A stretch of 64,000 bases of DNA, taken from Agapanthus africanus. Lineage: Eukaryota; Streptophyta; Magnoliopsida; Asparagales; Amaryllidaceae. Below, in pieces: positions 1 through 10,750 of the stretch. The stretch lies in NCBI GenBank assembly GCA_030015575.1, contig JASDDO010000019.1, positions 514,262,986-514,326,985 of the forward strand, written 5' to 3'. Below the pieces are notes generated by a model. The model saw only the letters and a list, made by a program, of their open reading frames with translations. It did not search any database and was not told where the DNA came from. Made by a program: the position numbers and the translations under genes. The first letter of the stretch is position 1. Each line of letters opens with the position of its first letter.

Positions 1-654
1 ACCTTTCATGCGACTATTAATGCTTCTTGAAGCACTAACGACCGATTACTGAATGTGTGACCTTTAAAGCGTAAATAGCAGTTTCCAGGTCTTGACTTTA
101 TTCTATTTTTTTTCTTTTTATTTTTCTTTTTATTTTTCTTTTTCTTTTTCAAGACCGGACATATTTTTCAATATGCTCTTTTGGTGTTTAGCTTTAAATA
201 CCGTTTTTTTCTTTCATTCTAGGCTTTCAGGTAAGAGTATTTCTAGGTATCCTCTAGTATCCCAAGTTTCAAGGTGCGTGTAAGTGCAGTTTGCAGGGTA
301 TATACTTTCTAAATTTGAACTCAAGAAAAGAAACTATTTTTCATACTTATCTTCCAGTAAAGCTTCAATACTTTCCCTTCATCTTGACTTAACTCAAAAA
401 ACTGTAAGGACGTATACTTACCAAAGTTAGACAGAATGAGGGTTATTTTAAGGATTTTCAATTCCTAAGTCTAGAATTTAGTTATTTCTAACATATCAAC
501 TAAACTTTCAGAATAAAAATCTAAGTTACCCTATTAGCTAACTTGACGACAAAGTTTTTATATTTTTTGGAAAATTTTCAATTTTTGTGGGTTTTTAATA
601 AGGTATGCAAATGCAAAATATACAAATGAATGCGAAGGAAGAAAGCTTACCGAG
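1..654 (-). other. 3' non-coding region of element A
   Basis: No coding capacity is seen. On the minus strand it runs parallel to the region between the second hairpin module and the 3' LTR of element B, with shared blocks such as ACTTTGTC(A/G)TCAAGTTAGCTA. A T-rich pyrimidine tract lies at 95-150. The true polypurine tract and 3' LTR of A would lie left of position 1. Confidence 0.7.
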
Positions 655-693
655 CACACCCCCAAACTTAAACTTGACAGTGCCCTCACTGTC
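655..693 (-). repeat. Hairpin plus polypurine-like module A1
   Basis: On the minus strand a perfect 7-bp hairpin (GACAGTG, 4-nt loop, CACTGTC; 676-693) is followed within 10 nt by TTTAAGTTTGGGGGT (about 658-672). The same arrangement recurs at 790-826 and three times in element B. It sits inside the 3' non-coding region, not next to an LTR. Confidence 0.8.
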
Positions 694-729
694 AGGCTAC
701 ACCAAGAGGGTCAAAAATGTCGGCGCTCC

Positions 730-2421
730 CTAGAAACAAATTATATACAAAACAAAAAGGAAAACAAAACATATATACAAAAAAGGAGTCCCCCGCAAAC
801 TTAAGTAAAACAGTGTTTTCACTGTTAAGTGTTGAAGTTCAGGATTAGGGGGGAAAGAGAATGGTATCAAGCTATACAAGGCCTTACACAGGCCAAAAGA
901 GAGCACCAACCATTCAAAGATTTTATCTCTATAATGTGCTGGTTGGTGAAAGAACGCGGAGAGGTAAGAAATGGAGAATACGCGAGACCGTATGGAGATA
1001 GAAGCGGGATACGGTCTCGGTATATGAGAAGAAGAACGGCGGAAGGGAGAGAGAAGTGGAATACGAACTTGAGGGTGGAAATGGATTGAATAAATTAGTA
1101 CAATCTGTAATGATCGATGTGAAAAGATGGATTGTACTAATCTATCAATATGGCGAGAAATTGGGTCAAATCCCTCAAGATTCGTGAGAAACCATGGGTA
1201 CGCTGAACTTGGTAAACCAGACATATGAAATGAAAGTGAGACGGTTTCTTGCAAGGTCGGAACGATGGAAAGGATGGAGGTAGGTGATTGAGGAAGGTTA
1301 TCGGTTAAAGGTTGAGGAGGGTGTACACAGTCAATGAAAGGAACAGGATGAATTGGAAAATCCGACTCATCAAGCAAAACTGGTTCATCCTCAATACTAT
1401 CCTCAAAATTTTCCTCAAAGTTCAGCTCTTCCATGTAAATTTCATCAATATCCAGACGCATATGGGGTTCGGGAAAAACAGTTAATGACTCGGGATGATG
1501 AATTGGAGAGAAAAACTCTGCCAAATCTACAGGTTCATCATCCAAAATATTCCCGGCGTCAATATCCTCAATCAAGTGAAAATCAATATTCTCAGACACC
1601 TCAACAAAAGTATGGATATTAATCAATTCAGGTTCTAAAATGGAGGTGTAGATGTCAAAAGGATTGGGTGTGGTTTCACTCGAAAGGGACCCTTCACAAT
1701 CGGGCAAATCAAACACTACAAAGTCACACAACTCATTATCTGTTCTATCTTTAATCAATGAATCGTTTGGAACGCTAGATAGACATTCAAAACCGGAGTT
1801 GTGGGATGCAAGTTGAAACGGGTAGGCTTGATTCGGAAGGGGGTACAGCTCAATCTCTCCACTCAAAGTCTCAACCTGTCCTACCGCCTCTTCATACATT
1901 GGAAAATTTGGAGCTAGTTGAAAACTAGCTACCGGGTCACTAGGTTGTATGAGGGCGGCTATGGACGCATTCAAATCCATCATCTGTTGGTACGACGCTA
2001 CCCTAAAGTCTTCCAAAGACTGTTCCAGACTAGACATAGGTTGTGAAGGGGTTTCAGTAAAAGATTCAAAGTTGTGTTGGTACTGGAAACTCCCAAATGA
2101 CGGTTCAGAAGCAATGTCTAGGGAAGGTGTAAAAGTCGGGTAGGATTGGTAAGAATTGAATGGCTGGACAGGGGTAGGAACAACATTTGGATATGAAGGT
2201 GAATGGAATTGTTGATCCCAAGTTTCTGTAGTGGTGAAAGGAGTGAAAGATCGGCTACATGATTGTTCAATATGTTCAGCGATGGATAAAGGATGACTTG
2301 CAAAAGGGGTATCAACATAAGAGGGTGGGGGAGCTTGAAAAGGTTGATACAAAGTGGATTGCGGAAGGCAAGTGTTTGTCCTAGACGCGTCTATCCGATC
2401 TTTCAAAGAGATTTTGGGCAT
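730..2421 (-). CDS. Gag-derived 563-codon ORF of non-autonomous element A
   Basis: A long uninterrupted minus-strand ORF, the only one in element A. Its N-terminus (ISLKDRIDASR) resembles IALQDRFYPTR in the gag of element B. A central SSLEQSLEDF matches SSLEQSLEAF, which in B lies in the gag tail after the zinc knuckle. After that comes an acidic, Phe/Pro-rich stretch like the spacer between protease and reverse transcriptase in B. The capsid core (Retrotrans_gag), zinc knuckle, protease and polymerase are absent. The same frame is open upstream to an ATG at 2,523 except for a TAA at codon 15, and that extension (TLAELWHP) looks like a gag start. The last 40 or so residues are read through a hairpin and are Phe/Leu-rich, so the natural C-terminus is uncertain. 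I infer a fusion made by internal deletion of gag-pol. Function unknown; an RNA-packaging or structural role is only a guess. Confidence 0.6.
   Translation of the reverse strand: MPKISLKDRIDASRTNTCLPQSTLYQPFQAPPPSYVDTPFASHPLSIAEHIEQSCSRSFTPFTTTETWDQQFHSPSYPNVVPTPVQPFNSYQSYPTFTPSLDIASEPSFGSFQYQHNFESFTETPSQPMSSLEQSLEDFRVASYQQMMDLNASIAALIQPSDPVASFQLAPNFPMYEEAVGQVETLSGEIELYPLPNQAYPFQLASHNSGFECLSSVPNDSLIKDRTDNELCDFVVFDLPDCEGSLSSETTPNPFDIYTSILEPELINIHTFVEVSENIDFHLIEDIDAGNILDDEPVDLAEFFSPIHHPESLTVFPEPHMRLDIDEIYMEELNFEENFEDSIEDEPVLLDESDFPIHPVPFIDCVHPPQPLTDNLPQSPTSILSIVPTLQETVSLSFHMSGLPSSAYPWFLTNLEGFDPISRHIDRLVQSIFSHRSLQIVLIYSIHFHPQVRIPLLSPFRRSSSHIPRPYPASISIRSRVFSISYLSAFFHQPAHYRDKIFEWLVLSFGLCKALYSLIPFSFPPNPELQHLTVKTLFYLSLRGTPFLYICFVFLFVLYIICF
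790..826 (-). repeat. Hairpin plus polypurine-like module A2
   Basis: Minus strand: perfect 7-bp hairpin AACAGTG / 4-nt loop / CACTGTT (809-826) followed by TTAAGTTTGCGGGGG (790-804). It corresponds to the first module of element B (44,452-44,485). It overlaps the end of the 563-codon ORF. Confidence 0.75.
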
Positions 2422-3578
2422 GGAGGGATCGTTTGACGTTCGGCCAAAGCAAGAACCGTAAGAAGTAATGTCTGGTTATGGGTGCCAAAGTTCGGCAAGA
2501 GTTTTGCGAGGTGGGGTACCCATGATATGAAGAGAGAAAGAAAGAAAGGGAGAGAAAAGGAGAGGGAAAAAAAAATTGAATTTTTTTTTTATAATAATTT
2601 TTTTAGGTAGATATTAACAAAAGAATGAAATATATACACAAAAAGAATTTGGACAAAAACAACCACGACACAAAAATACCACGCACCTAATCGTTCTATG
2701 GTTCACCTAGGTCAACTAGACCTGCTCCAGAACTTGATTGTCGAAGTAAAACTGTGTCGAGAAACGGGCTCAAGATACACTGATCACGAGGCCAGGTAAG
2801 TGCAGAGATAAGGGGAGGTTTTCCAACGCTTTCGCGAAGTTCCTTAATTAAATAACCCTTTCTCTTTTGGCGGTTTCGCCGTTAACACTTTCCTAGACAC
2901 CCCGTAAACAATGTACCGTTAAGCGAGGTTCTAAACACGGTTAACTTCTCCTAATGAGCGCGAATTCCTTAAGGCTTAAAGTCTAATTTCTTTTAAAATT
3001 TGTGCGGGTAAACGTTATGCTCAAGTTCGTGATTTGTGGGCCACGGGAAAGGTGATGAAATCCTTTACCGTATATTATGGGATTCGCTTGCCCTTAAGTC
3101 CGTATTAATGTATGCAATGCGTAATTCAATAAAAATTCTATAAAGAATCAAACAATCGTTTTTTAGTTTAAGCACGGCACTGCAACAAATACGGGTTAGT
3201 CAATTTTTAGCGTTTGCTAGCGAACTTGCAAAGAATCCTGCAAAGAATAGTATATTGGATGCGTCGGATTTGAGAAGAAGGTGTTAGTAAAGTACGTACC
3301 GTTAAGTTTTTGGGTTAGGAAACCCCCGTTGAATCAAATCCGGTAAGCTTGAAAAGTTCGCTTGCGCGGGTCAAACTACCCGGATCTTTGGCACAGTACT
3401 TTGCAATCACCTTAGCCTTGAACGTACACTTTGCTCCCCACAATCGCCGTTTGCAAATCCGCAAAAATCTGCAGACTTGCTCACAAAAATTATCAAAAAA
3501 AAAACAAAAAGATTTTTTTTATAAATATATACAAAAAGAATATTAACCCGAATAACAAGAAAGAAAATACGCTACCGT
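2422..3578 (-). other. Leader of element A
   Basis: Untranslated stretch between primer site and ORF. The block at about 2,811-2,870 (minus strand) has AATTAAGGAACTTC followed by GCGAAAGCGTT and AACCTCC. This is also found in the leaders of the two copia bodies at about 12,490-12,530 and 20,515-20,560. No other gene is seen. Confidence 0.6.
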
Positions 3579-3597
3579 CTCCCCGGAAACGGCGCCA
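3579..3597 (-). promoter_or_regulatory. Primer-binding site (tRNA-Asp type) of element A
   Basis: On the minus strand TGGCGCCGTTTCCGGGGA starts two bases inside the LTR end. It is complementary, with one mismatch, to the 3' end of plant tRNA-Asp(GUC), the primer typical of Athila elements. Minus-strand DNA synthesis would begin here. Confidence 0.85.
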
Positions 3598-4688
3598 TTT
3601 GATCGCACGCTTTTGGCGTGTCGGATGTTCAAAGTTCTAAAGTTTACCGTGATCAGGACGGTGTCGCTATGCAGCTAGCCGGTTGAGCACGGGTCGATCC
3701 ACAGGGAGACGGTTGTATGTCCGTTCTTGTTTTAGACGAGTCAATAAAGAATTTGTATGTGTTTGTTCAAACTAACCTATGTGTTTTATATGCAGGTATG
3801 AAGTTGTTAAGAAAAAGATACGAAATTGTAAGCTAAAGAAATCCGTACTCAAAACCTTTGAGCCGAGTCTTGACCAATTGAAGCTAGAGCAATCGGCAAC
3901 AACGTGGATTAGGGGATTTAAGCACGGTATTCGTGGAATCCGGCTTATTTACCCTTGTCCTTCCGTTCTTGTCTCTTGCTTTCGTCTCCGGCCAAACCGA
4001 ACGCAACCGGTCGCGGTTAGGAATCACCGTTACCTTGGTAGGGTCGGGTGCCTAACGGAGCGCTTGCATAACGTTTGGGCGGAGTTCAATGGAAAATAAC
4101 GGGAAAAAGAAATGAGCAAAGAAACATTAACTTACAATACCGTATTTATTCTTAACAACGATAATTACAACCATTCACAAAAACGAACCAAAAAGAGCAA
4201 AAGAAAAGAAAAGATTACAAGTAAGTAAGTGTATGGAAATTAAGTGCAAGAAAGTAAAGCATGGTAATAAAAAGCAAGAAAGAAATAAGCAATAAAAAGA
4301 ACTAGAAACTAGAACTCAAGACAAGCATGGGATCAATAGCCAACCCTTAAACTTGCAAGCTCAATCAAGAGGTTGCAAGATCAAGAGAAGGGTAAAGAAC
4401 TCATGTGAAATGAAGCACTAATTCCATAAGAAGATACAACCCTTGAGATCAATAACAAACCCTTAAACTTTCAAGCTCAATGAAGAGGTTGAAAGATCAA
4501 GAGAAAGCAAGAATCTCAAGGGGAAGCTAAACAAACAAGAATGATACAAAAACTCTCATCTTCATTTAACATCCACTCAATGCTCTCACTACATTTTCAT
4601 GGAGGAAAGATGAAGAAGAAGAAGAAGAACAAAACTACACTAAAAGAGGCTAAAGAAATTAACACCATGGTTTGGCTCAGTTTTGGGG

Positions 4689-4696
4689 TATTTATA
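4689..4696 (-). promoter_or_regulatory. TATA-like box in LTR of A
   Basis: TATAAATA on the minus strand, in the same LTR context as the TATAAATA at 36,134-36,141 in element B. It is the likely core promoter of the retrotransposon transcript. Confidence 0.5.
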
Positions 4697-4780
4697 GGAG
4701 GGGAACTGGAAACCTAGGGCAAGAATATGCCCTTACAAGAAAAGACCAACATGCCCCTGAAAAACGACAACGAGAGGAGA

Positions 4781-4840
4781 CTAAATGGCCGTGGTTCCGC
4801 GGCCTAAGCGCGCTTATGCCGCGGAACCGCGGCCGTTTAG
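4781..4840. repeat. 60-bp near-perfect palindrome in LTR of A
   Basis: Two 30-nt arms (4,781-4,810 and 4,811-4,840) pair at 27 of 30 positions. They consist of CTAAAT/GTTTAG ends, GGCCGTGGTTCCGCGGC / GCCGCGGAACCGCGGCC arms and a TAAGCGCGCTTA centre. It is GC-rich in an AT-rich LTR and lies about 90 bp upstream of the TATA-like box on the minus strand. Confidence 0.85.
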
Positions 4841-4953
4841 AGGAGTTAGGCCATGCAATTTGGTGGTTTTCCTTAGTTTTTAGTACTTTTCAGTGTGGTA
4901 TATGACTTTTTCTCAGAAACTCTTCCCATTTCTTCCAGAATTTCAGTAGATCA

Positions 4954-5281
4954 AAAGGTGATGTGATGTGGATCTTTTGCCAAGATTTCCTCGAGCTCCG
5001 CGTAGATATGTTGAATCTTGTGTTGACATTGAGCTTTGTGCACGAAAATGACATCGATTTGCCATTTTGTCCCTTAAACTGGTGTGTGGCAACATACGGA
5101 TAGAGAGCGGAGACCCGTGTTTTATCTGTTGTTGGCAGTAATCCAGAAGTTGACGTACTTTTCTATGAATTTCACTGTCTAGAGCTGAGAACCAGTATCC
5201 TGCAAATATGTAGCAAACACTATTCAAAAGTACCTGCCTATAAATAAACGAGCGTAAGAATGGGCGGTATAAAATGCAATA
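4954..5281. other. Unassigned stretch, possibly the 5' part of the CACTA element
   Basis: No convincing gene or terminal repeat. A 139-codon minus-strand ORF (4,943-5,362) overlaps the start of the transposase on the other strand and has no recognisable domain. The left end of the CACTA transposon should lie near here but was not found. Confidence 0.4.
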
Positions 5282-7800
5282 TTCTGGTATGAACAAAGCC
5301 ACAACACATGGCCCGTTGTAATGATAGTTTATAATATGTCGCCTTAATTGGTTATGGATCAATCATACTTCATGATGTCTCTTCTTATCGACGGACCAAA
5401 CTCACCAGGAAACAATATCGACGTCTATCTCCGATCTCTGATCGATGAGTTAAAATCTTTATTCATTAATGGTGTAGAGACTTACGATGCAAACACAAAT
5501 ACAACCTTCATACTACATGCGGCTTTAATGTGGACAATTAATGGCTTTCCTGCATATGGAATGCTATCAGGATGGTCCGTACATAGTCACAAAGCATGTC
5601 CTTATTTCCATCAACATACAACATCAAAATTCTTGAATTTTAGCAGGAATGTTTGTTATTGCGTCCATCGACGTTTCCTGCCTCTAGACCATCCTACAGG
5701 TTAGATGCTGTGCACTTTGATGGTCATTAGGAACTTCTTGGACCTCTAGCCCCATTTTCCGGAGAGAACGTGACTGCTCAGTGGGATGGTTACAATAATT
5801 TGACATTCAGGATAGATCCGACAAAACAGGCCAAACCACAATTCTGGAACAAGTTAAGCATTTTCTTCGAGCTTCTGTACTGGTCAACAAATTTAGTGCG
5901 TCATTGTCTGGACGTCATGCACATAGAGAAAGGAGTATCCGAGCACGTACTCAACTTGATTCTTTGTAAAGACGGGAAATCGAAACACAAGCTCGGATGG
6001 ATTTACAGGACTGGGAAATTAGAAGTGAATTGCATCCTAAACCGATTGAGGATAAACCAGGAAAGTTTGTACTTCCCAATGCCGCGTATCATATGTCACA
6101 ACTGGAGAAGAAAAGATTCCTGCAGGTGTTGCATGATTTGAAAGTTCCCACAGGTTTCTCAGGATCATTTAGCAAGAAGATAAAAATTGTGTAAGCAAGA
6201 TCGATGGGCTGAAAAGTCATGATCGCCATGTTATTATGGAGCATCTTCTCCTATTAGCCCTTAGGACTTCCCTTCGCGAATCGGTTGGTCTAGTAATCAA
6301 TGACCTATGTTGATTTTTTAGAAAATTATGCGCTAAAACACTGGATGTTGTGACGCTGGAGAAATTAGAAAATTCTATTTTGTTGATACTTTGCAAGTTT
6401 GAGCATATTTTCCTACCGTCATTCTTCGATATCATAATACACCTGACGGTTCATCTTGCAACCGAGACTGAGTTAGCCGGACCGGTACAATATCGATGGA
6501 TGTATCCCGTCGAGAGGTACGTGGAATTTTTCGTTTCGCGCAATTTGTAAAATTATTGTCGTCCTGTATGCCCGTATTTATTTATTTAACATATTTTTCT
6601 TTAGGTACCTCTACACTCTAAAAAACTATATACGCAATAGAAATCGACCAGAAGGTTCTATCATGCAAGGTTATCTTCTAGATGAAGCAACCACATTTTG
6701 TTCCCGCTATCTGGATGAGAACAATGAGATGAAACTTAACCGGCCTAGAAGAATTCGGGACGTTCAATACGGTAAAACTGATTATAAGAGGGTAGACACT
6801 ATGTTTTTCAACAAGATATATCGGTTTATCCTCGTCAATAGCGCATGTCTTGAAAAAATTAGAGAGTAAGTTTTTTTGGATTAATTGTTATATTTGTGTT
6901 TGTGTGTATTTGAAATGATATAATATTAATGTCATAATTTATTGTTGAGAACAGAATTCATCTTAACGAGTTACGTGAGGGGCATCCTGATTGGAGCGAT
7001 AAATGATTGGAAAAATATCATCAGGATAATTTTTGTGATTAGGTTATAGATCATGTAAGTTATTTGAATAACATGTTATTGCTACCAGTTTTAATCTAAA
7101 CTTATATCGTTATGTATTTGTCGTAAAATTTGTTTTGTTAGATCTACGATCCGAACTTGTCTACATCATTAGAGAGTGATTCAAGATGCTCAGTTTCCTA
7201 GTATGGAGGTTGCATATTATAAAGGATTCGGTATCCTTGGATACAAATTCGAAGTTAAGGACATAGAAACATCTAGAACCACTCAGAATAGTGGGATTGC
7301 GACGGTAAGATCGGATGGTGTGTTTTATTATGGATACTTAAATTTTATACTTGGCATCAAATATCCCGGACGATCAGAACCGTTTTATATATTCCAGTGT
7401 ACTTGGTACGATACACGAACCGATACGAAAGTGGAGAAACAATCTCGGGACTTGGAAAGATGAATATGGATTGACCAGTGTGAACACACTTCGATTTTAC
7501 GGTCAGGACGATCCGTTTATCTTTCCGAACCAAGCGTTCCAAATATACTACTCACGGTGTTTGAAGCATCTGGGATGGAGTGTCGTATGCCGTTGGAAAC
7601 CGAGGGATGTTTACGATGTCCCAGAATTCGAGGACAGCGATGAAGATGAAGAAGAGAGAAGACTTAGAGTGCTCCGACCGTCTGCTTCAAAAGGCGGGTT
7701 GTCTTCGGCTGATCATGAAGTTACATGGGTTAGAAATGATATCGATGAAGAAATCCAAGTAGATATGTCTAATGCGTCCACAAAACGAAAAGGTTATTAG
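5282..7800 (+). pseudogene. CACTA transposase (Transposase_21, DUF4218, DUF4216), broken
   Basis: Remnant of the TNP2-type transposase that would cut and move the element in the nucleus. The similarity runs in order. The Transposase_21 core covers 5,282-5,990, with SLLIDGP, DVYLRSLIDEL, GVETYDA and FPAYGMLSGWS, then the LDVMHIEKGV segment. DUF4218 covers about 5,990-7,054, with HPKPIED, LAGPVQYRWMYP and TFCSRYLDE. DUF4216 covers 7,176-7,620, with GYKFEVKD, TQNSG, DDPFIFPNQA and RDVYDVPE. Introns with GT-AG ends are plausible at 6,517-6,604, 6,866-6,954 and 7,055-7,141. In-frame stops interrupt the gene (for example TAG in the CAT-TAG-GAA stretch near 5,730, TGA and TAG within 6,955-7,054), as do frameshifts near 5,700, 6,190 and 7,440. 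The acidic tail 7,600-7,800 is open to a TAG. It is a pseudogene. Confidence 0.88.
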
Positions 7801-7897
7801 TAATGTTATATTATTACTTCACATTTTACAATTTATACATATATAGCATGCATATGTAATGATTGTCTAATGCATCTACGAACCGTTTTATCTAGAT

Positions 7898-10750
7898 TTG
7901 ATGATGATGACGGGAGCAGTGAGGGAAGACAGGAGCTCCAGCCACGGCACCGGCAGAGGCAGAGGTAGAGAAAGAGCGGTTCTGCCGCCCAGAGAGCTGC
8001 GTAGGGAGCTTCAGAGGGCCGGTCTTGCACCCCGATCGGAGACCCCTTCGTATGTCTCCTTCCGTATGGACTTTGCCACACCTCCAGGTATATTGCACGC
8101 ATATTCATTTTGAATGTAATATTATAGATATACATGCATATTTATGTCAAAATTACTTATATAGTCAATATTTGATTATCTGGCTGTTGGTGGTGCGTCT
8201 ACATCAGGGACATAGGCCACTCCCGCACCTCCAGGTATGTTTATATATCCTATACTGCATGCATATTGATTTAGAATGCTATATCATAAATATACATACA
8301 TTCTTTTCGCTCTTACGTACTTAGATATTCAATTTTTAATTGTCTAGCTGGAGGTGGTGCCTCCACATCTCGGGCAGAGGCCACCACCGCACCTGCTGGT
8401 ATGTTTATATATCCTATAGTGTATACGTGTTGATTTAGAATGTTATATTATTTATATACACATTCCTTTTTCAATTACTTATATAGTCAATGTTTGATTG
8501 TTTAATTATAGGTGGTGCGTCCACGTCCAGTGCAGGGGCCACTCCCGTCACTTCCCTACCCTCCGCTCAGTCTGCAGGTTAGTATGAATAAATATAAAAT
8601 ATTTATTCATTTTACATATCCTTTAAGAATAAACATGAACTTCATGTAATTTTATCGATGTTTATTTTCTAGTTGGAGGGGATGTGTCCACGTCCGGGTC
8701 ACCGGCTGTTCCTCAGCGGAGGAACTATCATCCCGCTCGTGCTGCTGCCCGGGCCCAGGCTCGTGATTCTGTCGCCGGTGGTATATATCACACTTCAATT
8801 TTCGTTAAACCTTGATTTCTTAATACCACTTTGTCTTAATATTGATTGTCTTGATATTTCTTGTAGATGCAGGGCGTCCCCATCCCGAGAAGGGGACTCA
8901 AGGCCCGAATCAGACCCACAGGCAGAGGCCCGACAGAGCTAGAGGGAGGCAGCATTCCCCCTCTTTTTTACCCCTGATTATCGCTATACCGGCGATCATG
9001 CCGAGAGGTTCGGCCGGTATATGGGGGATGAGAGCCGCCTCATGAAGAAGTATCCACTTCACGTTGAGTGGGGCAACCGGCACCGGCACTCATTTGCCCT
9101 CTTCTGGGATCAGGCTCGGATATTAATATAAATTTTCATTAAACTTATCCAATATATTTATTATTATTTAACCCTTGCAATTTAATAAAATTGTTTTTTT
9201 TTGTATTTGCAGTTGGATTACGGCTTTTAGCCTGTACCTGACCCTGATCACCCTGAGAGAGTGCTCGATCTTCACGCTCTGTACCATGGCCTGATGAAGA
9301 ACATGCAATCAAAGGTCTGAAACAATAGGAACAAGCTGAAGATCGACTGCTATTCCCTATGGATGGCAACCCCCGAGGCAGAGAGTGGCTCTCCTACATA
9401 CTCCGGCCTTTGTGAGAGTCGACGTAGATAAATGGCCTCTCTTGTGCCAATATTTTGACTCTCAGCGCAAACAGGTTTGTATTTTAAATGTAATTCATTG
9501 TTTATTATATAATTTTTTTTTGTGTTGCTTAATTAGAAAACTAAATCTGAATGTGTTGTGCAGAAACAGGCCGATCAAAATAAAGAGAATAGGAAGTCGG
9601 CGAAGAGGGGTCACCCCACTTATACAGGTGGCTCGAGGAATATTACTCGTGCCATGAGGGCATCAGTAAATTACAATAGATCTACTGTGATATAATGTAA
9701 TATTAAGAGTTATTTTATAATATAATTAAATTTTTTGTGAATTGCAGAGAGCTCAGACCCTGGCGTAGGGTGGTACACCGAGCGTGTTGACCGCGTATCT
9801 TGCCGTCCATGACACCTCGACAGATCCCGCCACGGGCGAGCTTCGATTCCCCGACACCGCTACCTAGGAGTATTGCGTAAGTATAAATATTTATTCTAAC
9901 AGGTTTGAAATTTTTGTTTTGAAAAGTATAAATTTAAATGATATACTTATATTTTACTGGTTAATGTGGGTGTAGGAGCTGGTGGTGGAGCAGGTGGAGG
10001 CATCGGGGATCGATTTTACTGGACAGAACGATCCGATGCTGCGCACCCCAGTCCTAGACGCCGCATACGGAGGGCACCATGGAGGTTGGGAAAGAGGCCG
10101 GGGACTGGGTCCTAGTAGGGCCCATATGAGGTTGGACTCTACTCCGGCGGTTACTTCCCCTACCCCCCGTGAGCGACATTTAGAGCAAGACGTTGCCACC
10201 TTGAAGACCACCATCTAGGAGTTGAAGGAGATGATGGTATGTATACTACTTAATAGTAAAATATTATATCATATTATAGATATTAACATATCCTATATTA
10301 GTAGCCTGAGCTTAATTGGTTGTAGACTTAAATTTGATTAATCATACTTACATAGAACTGTCTAAGTAAAAAAAATTACAGTTTTCCAAACTAGATATCC
10401 AAATGAGGCCTAAGTCCCTAAGTATTCTTAGATTGGGGTTTCACAATAACCTGATAATGATACGAATTCGACTAATACATAGTTCTTACTCGTTTATTAC
10501 ACACAAAATTGAACAGATGCGACAGGGTACTTCGGCTGCGACTCCACATGCATCTCCTTCGGCTGCGGCTCCGCAAGCCACTACCTCGGCTGCGGTTGAG
10601 TAGACCACTCCTGCAGCTCCATAGCCCGCTCAGACTCCCGCACAGTCCGCTCCTTCATTGGTCGAGTTTTTGACGACTCAGGGCTGCACTGAGGAGCAGA
10701 TGCGCCAGATTACGGTGATTATCAGAGGTGGAGGAGCTGGACCGAGCTAG
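7898..10750 (+). pseudogene. Second CACTA gene (Transposase_24-like, TnpA position), multi-exon, broken
   Basis: This lies 100 bp downstream of the transposase on the same strand, where CACTA elements carry their DNA-binding or accessory protein. A first exon (7,898-8,087) encodes an Arg/Gly-rich start (GTGRGRGRERA). Four short Gly/Ala/Ser/Thr exons follow, then exons with AERFGRYMGDESRLMKKYPLH-like text (8,985-9,125). A block at 9,564-9,660 contains KENRKSAKRGHPTYTGGSRNI, and one at 9,780-9,870 contains TAYLAVHDTSTDPATGELRF. These last two are typical of plant Transposase_24 proteins. A further exon is at 9,976-10,218, then an Ala/Pro/Thr-rich tail at 10,516-10,750. Stops occur in several exons (for example near 10,215, 10,602 and 10,623), and one micro-exon acceptor is mutated. 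In intact CACTA elements this protein binds the subterminal repeats; that role here is inferred from position. Confidence 0.65.
8080..8779 (+). repeat. Tandemly copied micro-exon/intron units
   Basis: Four related units follow one another. Exon pieces are at about 8,174-8,233, 8,348-8,398, 8,512-8,577 and 8,673-8,779. The first three encode variants of GGASTS...ATPAPP, and the fourth starts GGDVSTSGS. The introns after the first three units are also similar, with GTAT(A/G)TT donors, a shared TTGATTTAGAATG-like block and TATATAGTCAAT near the 3' end. The first unit has lost its acceptor (TGG where the next has TAG) and carries a stop. Confidence 0.75.

Larger units (their letters stand above)
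1..4953 (-). mobile_element. Element A: non-autonomous Athila-like Ty3/gypsy retrotransposon, 3' end off window
   Basis: Read on the minus strand, this stretch has a 5' LTR (4,953 down to 3,600), a tRNA-Asp-type primer site, a leader, one long ORF and a 3' non-coding region that runs off the left edge. The 3' non-coding part (about 1-700) aligns by eye with 44,640-45,000 of element B, including the TAAGTTTGGGGGT motif. Only about 2.9 kb separates the primer site from this 3' region, where a complete Athila has about 7 kb. No reverse transcriptase, RNase H or integrase is present. It is therefore an internally deleted relative of the Athila lineage. The 3' LTR and the matching target duplication are not in the window. 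Confidence 0.85.
3600..4953 (-). repeat. 5' LTR of element A (1,354 bp)
   Basis: The boundaries are set by the primer site on one side and by matching ends TGATC...GATCA. The downstream half aligns with the LTRs of element B: a block reading AAATACCGT.. CCCTAATCC(A/G)CGTTGTT is common to both. A TATA-like box lies at 4,689-4,696 and a 60-bp near-palindrome at 4,781-4,840. The 4,954-4,958 flank (AAAGG) would be the target duplication, but its partner is outside the window. Confidence 0.8.

Noticed and set aside
4583..4600. CACTACATTTTCATGG as a left CACTA terminus
   Set aside because: It lies inside the LTR of element A and matches the right terminus only in the first six bases or so.
5217..5217. 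Host protein-coding genes anywhere in the window
   Set aside because: Every ORF over about 130 codons is either a transposon domain or lies antisense or inside a repeat without conservation; nothing resembling a cellular gene was seen.
5216..5233. CACTATTCAAAAG as a left CACTA terminus
   Set aside because: Only CACTA matches the right end (CACTACTATAAAATGG), and there are no subterminal palindromes beside it.
4943..5362. 139-codon minus-strand ORF as a gene
   Set aside because: No domain is recognisable, and its end overlaps the plus-strand transposase text (WPVVMIVYN), which is the better reading.
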